This document shows, piece by piece, positions 11,250 to 22,689 of a stretch of DNA of 64,000 nucleotides. Source of the DNA: Callorhinus ursinus (taxonomy: Eukaryota; Chordata; Mammalia; Carnivora; Otariidae); contig NW_020313045.1 of the NCBI RefSeq assembly GCF_003265705.1, forward strand, positions 1,766,115 to 1,830,114, read 5' to 3'. Each line of letters begins with the position of its first letter. Positions within the stretch are counted from its first letter, which is position 1. The translations under genes and the position numbers were made by a program. The notes beneath the pieces are model-generated. The model had not been told where the DNA came from. It saw nothing but the letters and a program-made list of their open reading frames with translations, and made no database searches.

Positions 11250-11794
11250 GCATTGAAAGAAACTCAAACTCAATTTAAGCTGGCTTAAGTAAAAGAGAAT
11301 GTATTGTTTGTGTAAATATGAAGGCTTCAGGTATGGCTAGATCCAGAAGCTAAACGATGTCAACAATGCTCACCCTTCCCCCTCAGCCCTATTCTCCTCT
11401 GCCTTAGGCATCTCAAGCAGGTTTTTCCTTCACAGTGAGGAGCTGGCCCTGGACTCTCCAAGCTGCCATTCTCCCCTCCAGTAACCCTCATGAAAAGAGT
11501 GCACCTCTTTCCTGATTATTCCCACAGAAGGTTCTGGGATTGAATCTCATAGGATAACCACTGACTCATGTGTCCATCCCTGAACAGTTACTGTGGCCAA
11601 AGAATAAAGTATTCTGATTTGCCAGGCCTGGATCACATGGCCGCCCCTTAACCAACTATTGGAACTGGACAAGGGCTATACCTGAACCAATCATTAGAGG
11701 TGGTGGCCTTGAACACTCTGATTGGCTAGTCCTCAGTCACATGCCCAGACCTGGACGTAGGAAGTATGGAGGCAGCCTCTTTGATCCATATGGA

Positions 11795-11837
<43 letters not shown>

Positions 11838-11960
11838 GAGAGAGAAAGAGAGAGAGAGAGAGAGAGTGAGGGGGTGGGGGGTGGGGAAGCAGATCTCCCC
11901 AGAAGGAAGCACATAAACCCTTCCACAATGGGCAGCCACGGAAGAAAGATTATGCAACAG
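11250..11960 (-). mobile_element. Old mammalian interspersed repeat, family not assigned
   Basis: Segments such as AAAGAAACTCAAACTCAATT, TATGGCTAGATCCAGAAGCT, GATTGAATCTCATAGGATAA, TGATTTGCCAGGCCTGGATC and CACTCTGATTGGCTAG match the layout of a common mammal-wide repeat that I recognise by pattern but cannot name with confidence. Strand is by convention uncertain. A TG/GA microsatellite has expanded inside it. Confidence 0.45.
11797..11866. repeat. Compound (TG)n-(GA)n microsatellite
   Basis: About 15 TG units run directly into about 20 mostly GA units with three small interruptions. Long enough to be length-variable between individuals. Confidence 0.95.
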
Positions 11961-12745
11961 GTGCTAAGGTGCTGGAGACAACATTTCTGGAAGTCTCATT
12001 GGTCAGCCAGCACTGTGCTTCCAGGTTCTCTAAAAAGGGGAAGCCGTCATCTACCCACCTGCAGTATTGACTGCCATCTCAGCAGGCCAAGTTCCTGCCA
12101 GCTTCAGCCCACTTGCCCGGGCAGAAGCCAAGGGGCCTCCACCACGCTCCTCCACCCCCTGTGGGAGGTCTGGGAGCTTAAACCACTCAAGCCACTCCAT
12201 CCAGGGCCCTGACAGCCTTGGAAGAATGCCTGCCCAGGATGGAGGAGCACCCACATGCCCAACTCCGGCCCAGGGTCCTGCACACGGTGCTGACCACAGG
12301 GCTCCCACTGACCCCTGCCCCTTCCTTGTGGCCCCACGGCCTCTCCAGCACAGCCTAATCTCTGGAACAGGTGGGAGGCCCGGGCCCCGGCTCTCAACTT
12401 TCACGGCCAGGAGCACAGCAAGGGGAAACTCATTACATGGGTTTAACGGGGTTTAAAAGGCGTTAAAGAGTCCTGTGGGCCAAATTAAGGGGCCTCGACT
12501 TACAAGCTGAGTTATGAAGAGATCTAAGGCATGTTTAGGCTGAGAGCAGGAGCCTAAAACTTGGTCTAGCACAGTTGCAGTGAGAAGAATGTACACTCCG
12601 GGGAGTTACCAAACAGAAAGGAAATAAGAGGTGCTGGAGGAGGGGAGCCTGGCCTGGGGTCTGGGGACGGAGAGCACGGAAGGGCAGGGCTTTCCCTGGC
12701 TTCTCCATGCACAGGGCGAAAAACCAGGCACCATCCCTCCAAAGG
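11961..12745. other. GC-rich single-copy-like sequence, no gene seen
   Basis: Open frames overlap on both strands at 12051-12456, reflecting high GC and few stop codons rather than coding. No domain, splice pattern or start context supports a gene. Confidence 0.45.
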
Positions 12746-12749
12746 CAGC

Positions 12750-13180
12750 TAGTGAAATAAATTAAGGTACAATTAAGACCTGTTCTCAGGCTGGGATACT
12801 ACACAACTGTTAAAAAGAATGTGATAAGGCTGTAAGATCTGATGCAAAAGGGTTTCCAAAAAATATTCTTAGATTAAAAAATAAAAATTAACAAAATGTA
12901 GAGCACTGTGTCTCCTGGGCTGTCACTGTAGATATATACTGTTTAGGTTGAACCCCATGACACTTCCATTTTTGTAAATCAAAATGTTTATGTATATGTG
13001 TCATGCACATGTATATCTAACGTCCATACTGGTATATATGGAGAATCTCCTTGGCAGTTTATACAAGAGACTGATAACCGTGGTTTCCTCTGGAGATGCC
13101 CCATGGGGCAAGGGGTCCAAGTGGGAGAAAGGATTAGTTTTCAGTGCACCAAATTTTACACTGATAGGATCTTTTTTTTT
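12750..13180 (+). mobile_element. HAL1/L1M 3' end
   Basis: Plus-strand old L1-type tail: GGATACTACACAACTGTTAA, CAAGAGACTGATAACCGTGG, TTCCTCTGGAGATG, then a T-run. Choice between HAL1 and L1M is uncertain. Confidence 0.55.
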
Positions 13181-13419
13181 TTTTAAAGGGGGTGCTGGCT
13201 TCAGGTCCCCAGAGACTGGAAAGGCTCAAGGCTACCATTCCCCTCGTGGCCCAGGTTCCAAACATATCTTCAGACCACTGTCCCCTGCCCCTTCCATGGG
13301 GAAACTAATAAAAAGTGCTGTTGACCCCAGGGGTGGGGTGCCCTGAGCCCACCAGCTCCAAGTATAAGGAGAGGAGGCAGAAAACTGTGAGCACAGTCCA
13401 CGTGTCTCACAAATATCCC

Positions 13420-13565
13420 ATTTCAGTCTCACGATGGGCCCACAACATAGATACTATACTATCCCGATTCATACCTACAGAAACAGGCACAGAGATGCTA
13501 AGTAACTTGCCCATGGAAGCAGAGCCACATTTCAAGCCTGGTGAGGCCCACATTCTCTCCCACCA
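13420..13565 (-). mobile_element. MIR SINE
   Basis: Minus-strand MIR with ACAGAAACAGGCACAGAGAT, GCTAAGTAACTTGCCCATGG and AGCAGAGCCACATTTCAAGC in the expected order. Confidence 0.72.
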
Positions 13566-13659
13566 CGTGGCCCTCTCTGCCTGGGTCATTCCCCTGGAGG
13601 GGGCCACATCTTACCACATCAGGAGAGCTCGAGCCAGGGCCAAGATGCAGGCTCAGGGG

Positions 13660-14432
13660 AAATGCAAATCAAAACTACAATGGGATACCACCTTGCACCT
13701 GTCAGAATGGCTAAAATAAAAAACACAAGAAACAACAGGTGTGGGTGAGGATGCAGAGAAAGGGGAACCCTCCCACACTGTCGGAGGGAATGCAAACTGG
13801 TGTAGCCACTCTGGAAAAAGGTTTGGAGGTTCCTCAAAAAGTTAAAAATAGAGCTACACTACAATCTAGTAATCACACCACGGGTATTTATCCAAGAATA
13901 AAAGAACGCTAATTCAAAGGGACACATGTACCCATAAGCTTAGAACAGCATTATTTATAAAAGCCAAATCATGGGAGCCGCCCAAGTGCCCATCATGGAT
14001 GAATGGATAAAGAAGATGTGGTATATACAATGGAATATTACTCAGCCATAAAGAAAGAAAATCTTGCCATTTGCAATAGCGTGGATGGAACCAGAGAGTA
14101 TAATACTAAGTGAAATTAGTCAGTCAGAGGAAGACAAATACCATATGATTTCACTCATATGTAGAATTTAAGAAACAAAACAAATGAGAGGGAGAAAAAA
14201 GAGAGGCAAACCAAGAAACAGTTTCATAACCATAGAGAACAAACTGGTGGTTACCAGAGGGGAGGTGGGTGGGGGATGAGGGAAATAGGTGGTGGGGATT
14301 AAGGCACGCACTTGTCGTCACGAGCACCAGGTGACATATGGAAATGTTGAATCACTATATCGTACACCTGAATCAAATACAACACTGTATGTGAACTAAC
14401 TGGAATTAAAATAAAATAACATTTTTAAAAAA
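13660..14432 (+). mobile_element. 5'-truncated L1 with decayed TSD
   Basis: Plus-strand L1 of about 770 bp covering the end of ORF2 and the 3' UTR (blocks TGGGATACCACCTTGCACCT, GGAATGCAAACTGGTGTAGC, GGTATATACAATGGAATATT). The frame is broken by stops and indels. Flanks GATGCAGGCTCAGGGG (13644-13659) and GATTCAGGTTCAGGAG (14433-14448) look like a diverged TSD, making this insertion older than the one at 5887-7331. Confidence 0.9.
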
Positions 14433-14449
14433 GATTCAGGTTCAGGAGT

Positions 14450-15115
14450 CAGTCTTCAGCTATCATCCATAAGATGGGAAAAATAACAGGGAGAGGGCAG
14501 ACCCAGGAGTCAAATCCCCTGGTTTTGGAAACCATGACCTTTCCAACACTCTAAGCTCCACTCAAGGAAGGTAGGGAGGGTGGCCGAAGAGTCTTCGGTG
14601 GTTGCTTGCTTGTGTCTCCCATTGGGTTTTGAGGAGGCTTAGGAGAACATTTCCAAAGGTTTGAAGCTGAAAGGCAGGTCCCAGGGATCAATGCAGTCTC
14701 TGCTCTTAACTGAAGGACCCATATCCATCACCACTAGAGCCCACAGAAGGGCAGGAGTAGCTGCCTAAAGCTCTGGAGAAAACAGTAATGCTCTTGAACT
14801 TACACTGGCTCTTCTCAAGGTCCTTGGATGGAGCAGGTGTCCATGTTCCAGGCTGTTAGACAAATCCTTTTTAGAAAGAGAGTCGCAGGGTCACCTAAGA
14901 GGCAGAATACACATGTACTCAGGGCACCAGTAAAGCGAGGCACCATCCACATCCTACCCCCTAAATATTAAGGCTCTGCTATTTGAATGTTCTTTTTTCT
15001 AATGAAAGTAGCAATCATGCAGAAAACCGAAACTTTGTTGGGCACGTTCAATACTACTTTTCCGTATGGCAGAGGACACTAACTCTTGTGAGTGTCTAGG
15101 GCCTCAGGATCAGTT
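14450..15115. other. Single-copy-like sequence, no gene seen
   Basis: No repeat family, exon or RNA gene recognised. Confidence 0.4.
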
Positions 15116-15117
15116 AG

Positions 15118-15500
15118 GGAAATATCAGGTGCTGTAACAAACAAACCCCCAAAATGTATGATGGTTGAAACACAATAGAATATTATTTTTCACCAGTAAA
15201 GTCTGAAATGTGTGCTCCTGGTCAGTGTCTGGCCATCCTCCAAGTGGCAATTCAGGGACGCAGGCTCTTGAATGGTGCGCACTCTGCTATAGTCAACATG
15301 TGGCCCCTATGGTCACCATTCTCAGTGGCATCAAGCTGCAGAAAGGGAAAGCATGGCGGACGGCATGCAGGAGGTGTTCATGGGCTGGGCCGAAAGTGGT
15401 ACCCCTCCTCTGCTCAGATTCCACTGGTAAACTCAGTCATGTGCCACACCTCATTGCAAGGGACACTGGGAAATAAAGTCCAGGAAAAGGACATCAGCTT
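15118..15500 (-). mobile_element. MLT1/MaLR-like LTR
   Basis: Begins GGTGCTGTAACAAACAAACC and contains TCATGGGCTGGGCCGAAAGT, AACTCAGTCATGTGCCACAC and GCAAGGGACACTGGGAAATA, an arrangement I associate with the complement of an MaLR LTR. Subfamily and exact family are uncertain. Confidence 0.5.
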
Positions 15501-15799
15501 GCTAAGCAGCTGGCTGATCTCTGGAACAACCTCCAAAGGTCTTAATCTGAGCCTGATGGAGGAGCTGGTTTATCCCCACCTCCAGGCACATGGGAAGAAG
15601 GGGCCATGCCTCCACCCCCCCGTAAGGTATCCAGAAAAAGGAGCTCTTCAGTAAAAAAGGAACGACAAGAATGACTTTAAACATAATATATGGACTTAAG
15701 GAAAGAACAAACTGTCAAAATATAAACTTATTTTAGATGGAAAGGGATTTTTCGTTTCAAAATCCTTTCCTTCGTAAATATTGGCTCGGACATTCATCT

Positions 15800-15890
15800 A
15801 GTCCTCAGGAATATAATGTTAAGCTCTCATGGAGCCCACATCTTCATAAGGGAGACAGACATCAGTCAAATAATTGCACAGACATATGAT
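15800..15890 (-). mobile_element. L2-like fragment
   Basis: AGCTCTCATGGAGCCCACAT, GGGAGACAGACATCAGTCAA and AATAATTGCACAGAC follow the order of a minus-strand L2 3' UTR. Confidence 0.5.
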
Positions 15891-15897
15891 CACCTGT

Positions 15898-16330
15898 CTT
15901 GGTCTGGTTCCTCCAGAAGCGGCTCTAGAGACAAGCATTCAAGCGACGGTGATGTCAGGTCGGTGGTCCCAGGAAACACCAGTAGGGGAGTGAGGATGTG
16001 CATCAAGGAGGGAAGAAAGCCACTAGGTGTGTATCTTCCAGCCGGTGCCTCTGTGGCATCTGGAGCTCATTCCCACCCCTGGGGAGCTCTGGGCAACTAA
16101 GAGCACGGACCTCCAAGTGTTCCCACCAGAGGCGCAAGGGAGCTGGGGCATTTATACACCAACTGTCAGCAGTCTCGGGCTGCTAATTTCCTGGCACTTC
16201 TGGCCTGTGGCACCAATGAACAGAACAGACGCCCACAGCCAGGGAAAGCCGGGCAGTTGGACCACCTACTTACACCGACATGATATGGACGAAGGGCATC
16301 TGCCACATGACCTGGGTGCCACGAATAAGA
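15898..16330. mobile_element. Old interspersed repeat, family not assigned
   Basis: Begins CTTGGTCTGGTTCCTCCAGA and contains CCCAGGAAACACCAGTAGGG, GGGGCATTTATACACCAACT and GCCGGGCAGTTGGACCAC. The layout is familiar from mammalian genomes, but I cannot name the family or orient it securely. Confidence 0.4.
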
Positions 16331-16377
16331 AACACAGGGGAAATGAAAAATAAGAACGAGATGATGGGGCATAACTG

Positions 16378-16535
16378 AAGGGGCAGTGGGCTCTGGAGCC
16401 GGACGTCATGGCTTGAAACCCCGGCTCTTGAACGTGGCAACAGCGTGACCTTGGGCAAGTCAACAACTCTCTCTGCCTCGGTTTCCTTAACTGGAAAAGG
16501 GGCAAACAACAGCACCTGCTTGATGGGGAGGCTGG
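16378..16535 (+). mobile_element. MIR SINE
   Basis: Plus-strand MIR: GGGCTCTGGAGCCGGACGTC, TGAAACCCCGGCTCTTG (B-box-like), GTGACCTTGGGCAAGTC, CTCTGCCTCGGTTTCCTTAA. Well preserved in the core. Confidence 0.85.
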
Positions 16536-16539
16536 GAAG

Positions 16540-17500
16540 TTGAAACGAGACAGTCCTTTAGAGGGGCTTAGACTAGCCCCCAACTACCCGCCCCCCTCCC
16601 CGCACCCGTGCTCCACAAAGCCAGCTCACCCTGGTATCTGAGCTCTCCTGTCTGCCTCCCACGAGCAGGTGGCTCTTTCTCCGAGTCCACCGTCATACCA
16701 CCAGAAATCAGGTGGCACTCTCGGCCTCTGCTCTGGAAACCAAACTTCCCATGACCCGGGGACTGGCAGAACCCCCGGCCCGGCCGCCCTCTGTGCTCAG
16801 TTGATCCCGCCGGACACACGATAGCCCATTTGTACGTGTTGGCATTTACTTCTCTGCTTGTTGGATTCCAGTTTCAGGCCAGTTCTGAGCACCCGGCCAC
16901 AGGGAGAACAATGCCCTCTCTGTTCCCCCCAGCCATTCATGTCGACTTTTGTTTCAGCCTAAAATAACACCGCACTGGAGGGTATTTTCTTAACACCACC
17001 AAGCCCTGTGGAAAATGTGGCGGGTCGTGGCTGCTTGGGCCGGCTGATAACGATGTCATGATGTATAGGTGAGCTCCGGCTCCTCCAGGGCCCGGGTGAC
17101 CCTGGGATTAGGGCCATGCTTATCTCCCAAGACATCTTGCAGCGTCTGGGATTCCATTTCACGATGGAGGCCCCGGGGGCTGGAGTTATGTTCTGTGCTT
17201 ATGAGCAAAGTGGACAATTCCTGGTCAGGGCTGGAGTGGATTACGGCTGATCACTCGGCCTAAACCGGGGACATCTGAGAATGTTGAAAAAAGGAAAGAG
17301 ATGCCTCTAACCCAAACAAACACGGACTTCAAGCGAAGGTGCGGGCGCTAAACATTTTCAGAGTCCTGCCTGGGTGAACGCGGGTCCCATGAAGAGTGGG
17401 CTCCCGGAGTCGAAAACCTCTTCAGAATCTCTGTCTGACCTGCCAAGAACGACTCCTGGCCCGCAGCTTCATAAATCACATGTGGGCAGCTTTATGCCAA
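16540..17500. other. GC-rich single-copy sequence, no gene seen
   Basis: Moderate CpG content but no island of convincing length. Short frames on both strands have no recognisable domain. Confidence 0.45.
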
Positions 17501-18660
17501 AAGGTGCTATTAAAAAAAAAAAAAATTAAAAATTGACTTGTCCAAAGGGCCTTAAAAAAAGAGTCCCAAACCCACCACTTTCTTTATTAAAGTTCACAGA
17601 AAATAAATATCAAATTTCTTTCAGCCTGAATTTTCTCTCCAACTATAATCACAGAAACTAGAGATGGGGGGCGGGGAACAAAAAAAAAGAAGTGGGGGGG
17701 GAACCCTACTGGGTCATTTTTTCCATAATTTGTACAGTAAAATTTGTTGCTGCAATCTTGGCAAATTCACTTTCCCATCGGCTCTCGAGAAATCAAACAG
17801 AACCCCACGGCCTGATTGTTGAGAGCATTCCCAATTCTAGAAATTTCTGAAAACACGTTGCAGAACAACAACGAGAAATTTTTAAAAAGCTTCCCTTTAA
17901 TTACAGACGAGCTTTCTATTTAGTTCAGCCCCATCATGAAATGGAATTGAACTTCCTTTCTGATTCATTCTTGAAAACCTCAATGTGGATTTTATCAGAA
18001 ACAGATCTGACGCCCTCGTGGTGCTCCCCGGGTCAGACTCAATTCTGGACCCGCGTCTTCATTAAGGCTCATCTGTTTGGTTTGCTTAGGGAGAAATCAT
18101 AACAGATCGGGTTCGATGGCTTTGCTGTTCGTGAAAAAATGTACTGACCTTTCCTTTGCCTTATTAGGATAAGTAGAGGTGACAAAAGTCACGGAGCAGA
18201 GTATTTTCCTAAGAGGGCCCCAAACTTCCCGTGGAAACTCATAGCCCTGAGGGTGGCTGGGCTCCCCACCCTCCCCACCCCACCCCCCACTCCCCATTTT
18301 CTGGACTGTAGGGCCCTGACTGCTGAGGCACATGGGAGAATGGCTGGCTACCACCAAAATGTGCTCCTTTTCTTTGGAAAGATACTCAGGGGACCGCAGA
18401 TGTCCCTGAAAGCTGAAACAATTTAAGGCCCTTCCCCCACCCCGTGGACCTTGGCATTGATGCCTCCTTTTCTCACTAACCTTAACTAAGCCACTTAAAA
18501 AGAAAGTGGAGGGGGGCATGGGGGAAATCTTTATAAATGGCCATCAAAACCTGACCACAAATGGTTCCAATTTGCCGCAGTGATTAAATCTATGTGAGTT
18601 TAAGGGTTTTCATTCAGGTCATTTGCTACTTTGGAATTTCGCTGCATGCCTTGCTAAGAA
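17500..18660. other. Repeat-free, AT-balanced block; possible conserved non-coding sequence
   Basis: I see no interspersed repeat for over 1 kb. The sequence has mixed composition with TAATTA-like and ATTTGCATA-poor homeodomain-type A/T cores (for example TTTAATTACAG near 17897). Conservation cannot be tested from one genome, so the regulatory idea is inference. Confidence 0.3.
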
Positions 18661-20283
18661 AACTAACTTATGAGTCACCAGCGAGCTTGAAGAAGGAAGA
18701 AGGTTTACTAAACAAACCCCAAACGGAGCTTAAGTGGATATAGAAAATAAAGACTCCGAATTCTAAATATAGATCTGAGATGAGTGTAGAAGGGATTAGA
18801 GTCGCCTTTGTGCCTGGTGGGGCAGCCCCGAAGAAGCCGGCAAGCTGGTAGCCTGGGATCAAAGTAACAGACACCAGTTTGTCAATACGCTAAGCGGGGT
18901 GTTTACACAAAAGTGTCAGCGCGCGCTTTCCACCACAAAGAGGCTCATACATTCGAAGATTAATTACTTCCAAAACAGCGATTGTGGGTAAATACTGGCT
19001 TCTCCCCAGCCTAGCCTCCTCGGGGGTATTTGCTCGGCCCCAGGGTGAGACGCACGGCGAAGGCAGAGAGCCTGGGGCCAGCATTAAGATGCTGGCCGAG
19101 GCCCATCTTTCTCAGCACGTGTGGTTTCTTGATAATTTCACCTTCCCGGGAACACAGACACTGGACTCCAGGTGGTCAAAAGCCCCACGTGCCACGCCTC
19201 TCCTCTCTCCATCTCCTCCCCCTCCCTGCCTCTGTCTCTTTCACTCCCACTGCAGGGCAAATTTCCTGAGTCACTTCCTTCTTGCCCCTCCCTCCCTCTG
19301 CCGCGAGCAGGTCATTACTTGCGCTACCTTAAGTTAGAGGGGGAAATTGAGGGGCTGCAGAGTCCCTGCGGGACGGTCCCAACTGAGGCATCAATTTCTG
19401 GCTTAGTATCCCCTGTAAAATGAGGACAGGAAACATACCTGCCCCAGCTACAAACACAGCCCAGTTAGAAGATTTAAAGGAAAGAAAGGCCATCATAATA
19501 GAAAGTGATAAGGTGATGGCGACCACGGCAGATTTCTACACCAGCATTCAAGTGCCCCTGTTACCGGAGGTACAAGGACAGTGTTGACTAGTGCAGGAGG
19601 GAGTGTCCTTCGCTTTTACAGTGGTCTGTGTGTTTTAAAGAGTATTATAACGCGTGTGATGGGGCCAGCTCATATGACTTCACTGAGTAGGTAAATACAA
19701 CACTAGGCATATGAGAAAGAACAGAAGTTGTTTTTAAAAAGTACCTAAGGAATTAGATTGCGGTGGAGGCGGATAAGAAGGTGGTAAAAATCATAATAGG
19801 GGTCCACAGATATTAGAATCTAAGAACTTCACTCTGGAGGTCAGAGAGTCTGTATTTCTCAAAGCTCCCGGGTTCAAAGCACCAGCTTGCTGCCAAACTT
19901 CCATCATGAGGTGGTTTCCTGTTCATTAATTTGTTCGTCAAAAGGGAAACTGATTCAGCAAGGAGTAGGGGGCGGCTGGCATGAGATTCTGTGGTGTGGT
20001 GGGTACCCTGGGCCCGCAGGGGCTGCTCCCAGCCCTGTGGGAGCTCCCGGCACCAAGGAGAACTTGTACGGCAAGGATTGTCGAAGGAAAGGTGGAGCAG
20101 GTGCAAGAGGAATTTTTCCCCAAACCCTCACCAGGACCCCCACCCCTCTGCTCTTATGGTCAAGGATGCCAGTGTGGATGTTTGCTCTAAACCCTCCCTG
20201 GGGAAGCCCAGAGTCCAGAAAGAAAACCTACGGGGACAAAAGGTTGAGAAAAGAAAAAAATATGTTCTTCTCAGTCCCACTCT
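18661..20283. other. Single-copy-like sequence, no gene seen
   Basis: A weak MIR-like stretch (TATCCCCTGTAAAATGAGGA at about 19407) is the only repeat trace. Frames at 18984-19423 and 19887-20354 show no domain. Confidence 0.4.
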
Positions 20284-20805
20284 GGGGTCTCAAACAAAAT
20301 TCACTCACTCATTCATTTGCTCATTCGTTCGTTTGTTCGTTCATTCATTCATGATGCAACAAATAGAGACTGAGGACCCACTATGTGCTAGGCATTGTTC
20401 CAGGTCCAGGGGACCTTATAAGGAACAAACCGATGAGGTCCCTGCCTTCAGAACGCTCATGGTGGGACAGGGGTCACAAAATTACCTGGCCGACACACAC
20501 ATTAACCAGGTAATGGGAGATAACAGGTCAACCAGGAAGGACAGAAGGAGGGTCGCATGAGACAGGACCCGGGATAGCCTTCTTTGGAGTGGCAATCAGA
20601 AGAGGCCCCGCTGAGGAGTGACAGGGCAAGTCTTCCAGGCAGAGGGAACAAGAAGGGCAAAGGCCTTGGAGGTGGGAAGTGCCAGGCTCCGTGTATGGCC
20701 GGAGAGCAGTGAGGGACGGGCTCTCAGAGGGAGACGGCCAGGGTATGCCCTGGACCGTGAAAGGCCACTGGAGGGCACTAGTTGGGGAAGGCTGGATTGG
20801 TGGCA
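20284..20805 (-). mobile_element. L2 LINE 3' end
   Basis: Minus-strand L2 that starts with a TTCA/TTCG-rich tract (20288-20350), then ACCCACTATGTGCTAGGCAT, GGTCCCTGCCTTCAGAACGC and GGCAGAGGGAACAAGAAGGG. The open frame 19991-20560 is a by-product of this repeat. Confidence 0.82.
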
Positions 20806-20814
20806 GTTACCTTC

Positions 20815-21178
20815 AGCCCCTGCCAGGGTGCCCTCCTTGCTTTCTCCCAAATGCCCCAAATATGTTCCCGCCTCTGAGACTTTGCACTCACTTTCCTCCT
20901 CTAGGAAGGCTCTTGTCCCAAAGAGCCCCACGACTTGTCCCCCGCTTCCTTCGGGTCTTTGCCTCCCATGTCTCTTCACAGCCAAGAGGCATTCCCTGAC
21001 CACAAAATCTATAAAAGTACATCCTGTCCCCGGAGCTCCCTGTCTCTCATTCTACTGTATTTGTCTCTGTAGCACTTAGCTATTACACGGCATACATACG
21101 TTGACACGCTTGTCTCCTCTAGTCAAATGGAAACACGCCTGGTACATAATGAGTACTCGATAAATATTTGTGGAATGC
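20815..21178 (+). mobile_element. L2 LINE 3' end
   Basis: Plus-strand L2 3' end next to the preceding minus-strand copy. Blocks CATTCCCTGACCACAAAATC, TTGTCTCTGTAGCACTTAGC and GTACTCGATAAATATTTGTG are in canonical order. Confidence 0.82.
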
Positions 21179-21179
21179 C

Positions 21180-21555
21180 TTGAGCGGCTGAGCACACTCG
21201 CTGGTCAATTAACCCCTGGGAATCGAGTTTTTCTGGGTGTCAAATGGCCTTCGCAGTCCCCACTCTCAAGTTATAGCTCGCAGTGGGCAGCACCATTCCC
21301 TGGGCCTTGCGCCCGTCGGGGAGCCCTGATGACCGCTCTCCTCCCCTGCTCTTGTAGGTCTCACGCTAGTAATAGCACCCTGGTACCCTGCCAGTCTCTG
21401 GGGTGCCTGTCATTCCCTGATCATGCCCTTCATGTCTCTGAGAGCACAGCCTTTTTTTCTTTTAAAGACCCTTAAGCCATCTGAATTGGAATCAAATATC
21501 CTGCTGGGACTCTGACCAGTAGGGCAACCACATCAATTCATAGTGGAGAAAATGA
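21180..21555. other. Single-copy-like sequence, no gene seen
   Basis: No recognised repeat family or exon between the L2 pair and the MLT1 LTR. Confidence 0.4.
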
Positions 21556-21559
21556 TCAT

Positions 21560-21895
21560 TGTCTTCATCCGTTCAGACCGCTGTAACAGAAATACTATGC
21601 CTGGGGGGCTTATGAACCACAGAAGCTCCTTCCTCACAGTCCGTGAGGTGCCAGCATGGCCGGGTGGAGGCCCTCTTCTGGGTCACAGACTTCTCACGGC
21701 ATCCTCACGAGGCAGAGGGGGCAAGGAAGCTCTCTGGAATCTCTTTTGGAGGGGCGCTAATCCGATTCACAAGAGCTCCACCCTCATGACCCGCACCCCT
21801 CCCAAAGGCCCCACCTCCTAATGTCCTCACATCAGGGATTACGATTTCAACATATGGATTTAGGGGAGGATACGACATTTGGAACGTAGCAGTCA
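21560..21895 (-). mobile_element. MLT1-type LTR
   Basis: Minus-strand MaLR LTR: CGCTGTAACAGAAATACTAT, CCCCACCTCCTAATGTCCTC, GGGATTACGATTTCAACATA and TGGATTTAGGGGAGGATACG follow the complement of the MLT1 consensus. Confidence 0.78.
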
Positions 21896-22345
21896 TGTAT
21901 ATATATTTTTTAATTATATAGGTATATATAGAAATATACAGACATATGTTACCTATTGTTTTGTATCTATGCCCCACCCCACCCTCCTAGTGTTTGGAAA
22001 TACCGCACGGGCTGAACTCTTGCCGTAAACCCTAAAGAGTTCGTCCCCTGGTCACCCTTACAGCTGACCCCCCTTCCCCTCCCACCAACACTGCCGCCCT
22101 ACGATGCTGCAGAACGGCATTAAGAGCACCCATGCACCGTGCCCTACAGAACTTTCTGGAGGCATCTACAGCTCCCAGAGCTGGTTACCCCATGTCCTCC
22201 ACCCACAGCAACAGCTGTACCTGCACCTTGGAATCAAACTGGTCCGTTTTCTTCCAGCGTCTAGATTGCAACGTGTCCTTAGGCCTGGGGAAGAGGCAGC
22301 TGTGGGGACGGTAAAAAACAGGCTTGCGAAATGAACTGCCAACCC
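21896..22345. other. Single-copy-like sequence, TA-rich start
   Basis: Opens with an alternating TA-rich run (21899-21950). No gene or repeat family recognised after it. Confidence 0.4.
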
Positions 22346-22347
22346 CT

Positions 22348-22368
22348 GGGGGTGGGGGTGGGGGGGTG
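22348..22368 (+). other. Potential G-quadruplex
   Basis: Three long G-runs (5, 5 and 7 bases) are separated by single T residues. The 7-base run can supply two G-tracts, giving four in all. Confidence 0.5.
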
Positions 22369-22385
22369 CTAGGTCCCCTCCTTCC

Positions 22386-22640
22386 TCAGCCATTCATTCA
22401 TTCCGCATTTGCCACAGGCCAGAATAGGCTGGACGCAATGCCGGGCTCTGGGGACCCAGAGACCGAACGGGCCGGACAAGGACGGAGGCTCCGAGAAGCT
22501 CCGTCAGAAGAAGGGGGGGAAGATGAGCACACGCAACCTGGTTTGCTGAGCCCACAGTTCTTGGCAGGAGCAAGGACTGCTTATAGAAGAACAGCAGGTT
22601 CCCTCCACTTCGGGATGGGCAGGAGACCCAGGTGAAGTTC
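22386..22640 (-). mobile_element. L2 LINE 3' fragment
   Basis: Begins CCATTCATTCATTCCGCATT, followed by GGCTCTGGGGACCCAGAGAC. This is the expected start of a minus-strand L2 3' UTR, diverged downstream. Confidence 0.6.
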
Positions 22641-22689
22641 TGCAGAAGCAGGAGGGCCCTGGAGTAGCCTCTGAGGACTATCATCAGCC

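Noticed and set aside
19991..20560. 189-codon plus-strand frame
   Set aside because: About half of it is minus-strand L2 sequence including the TTCA-rich terminus. No domain.
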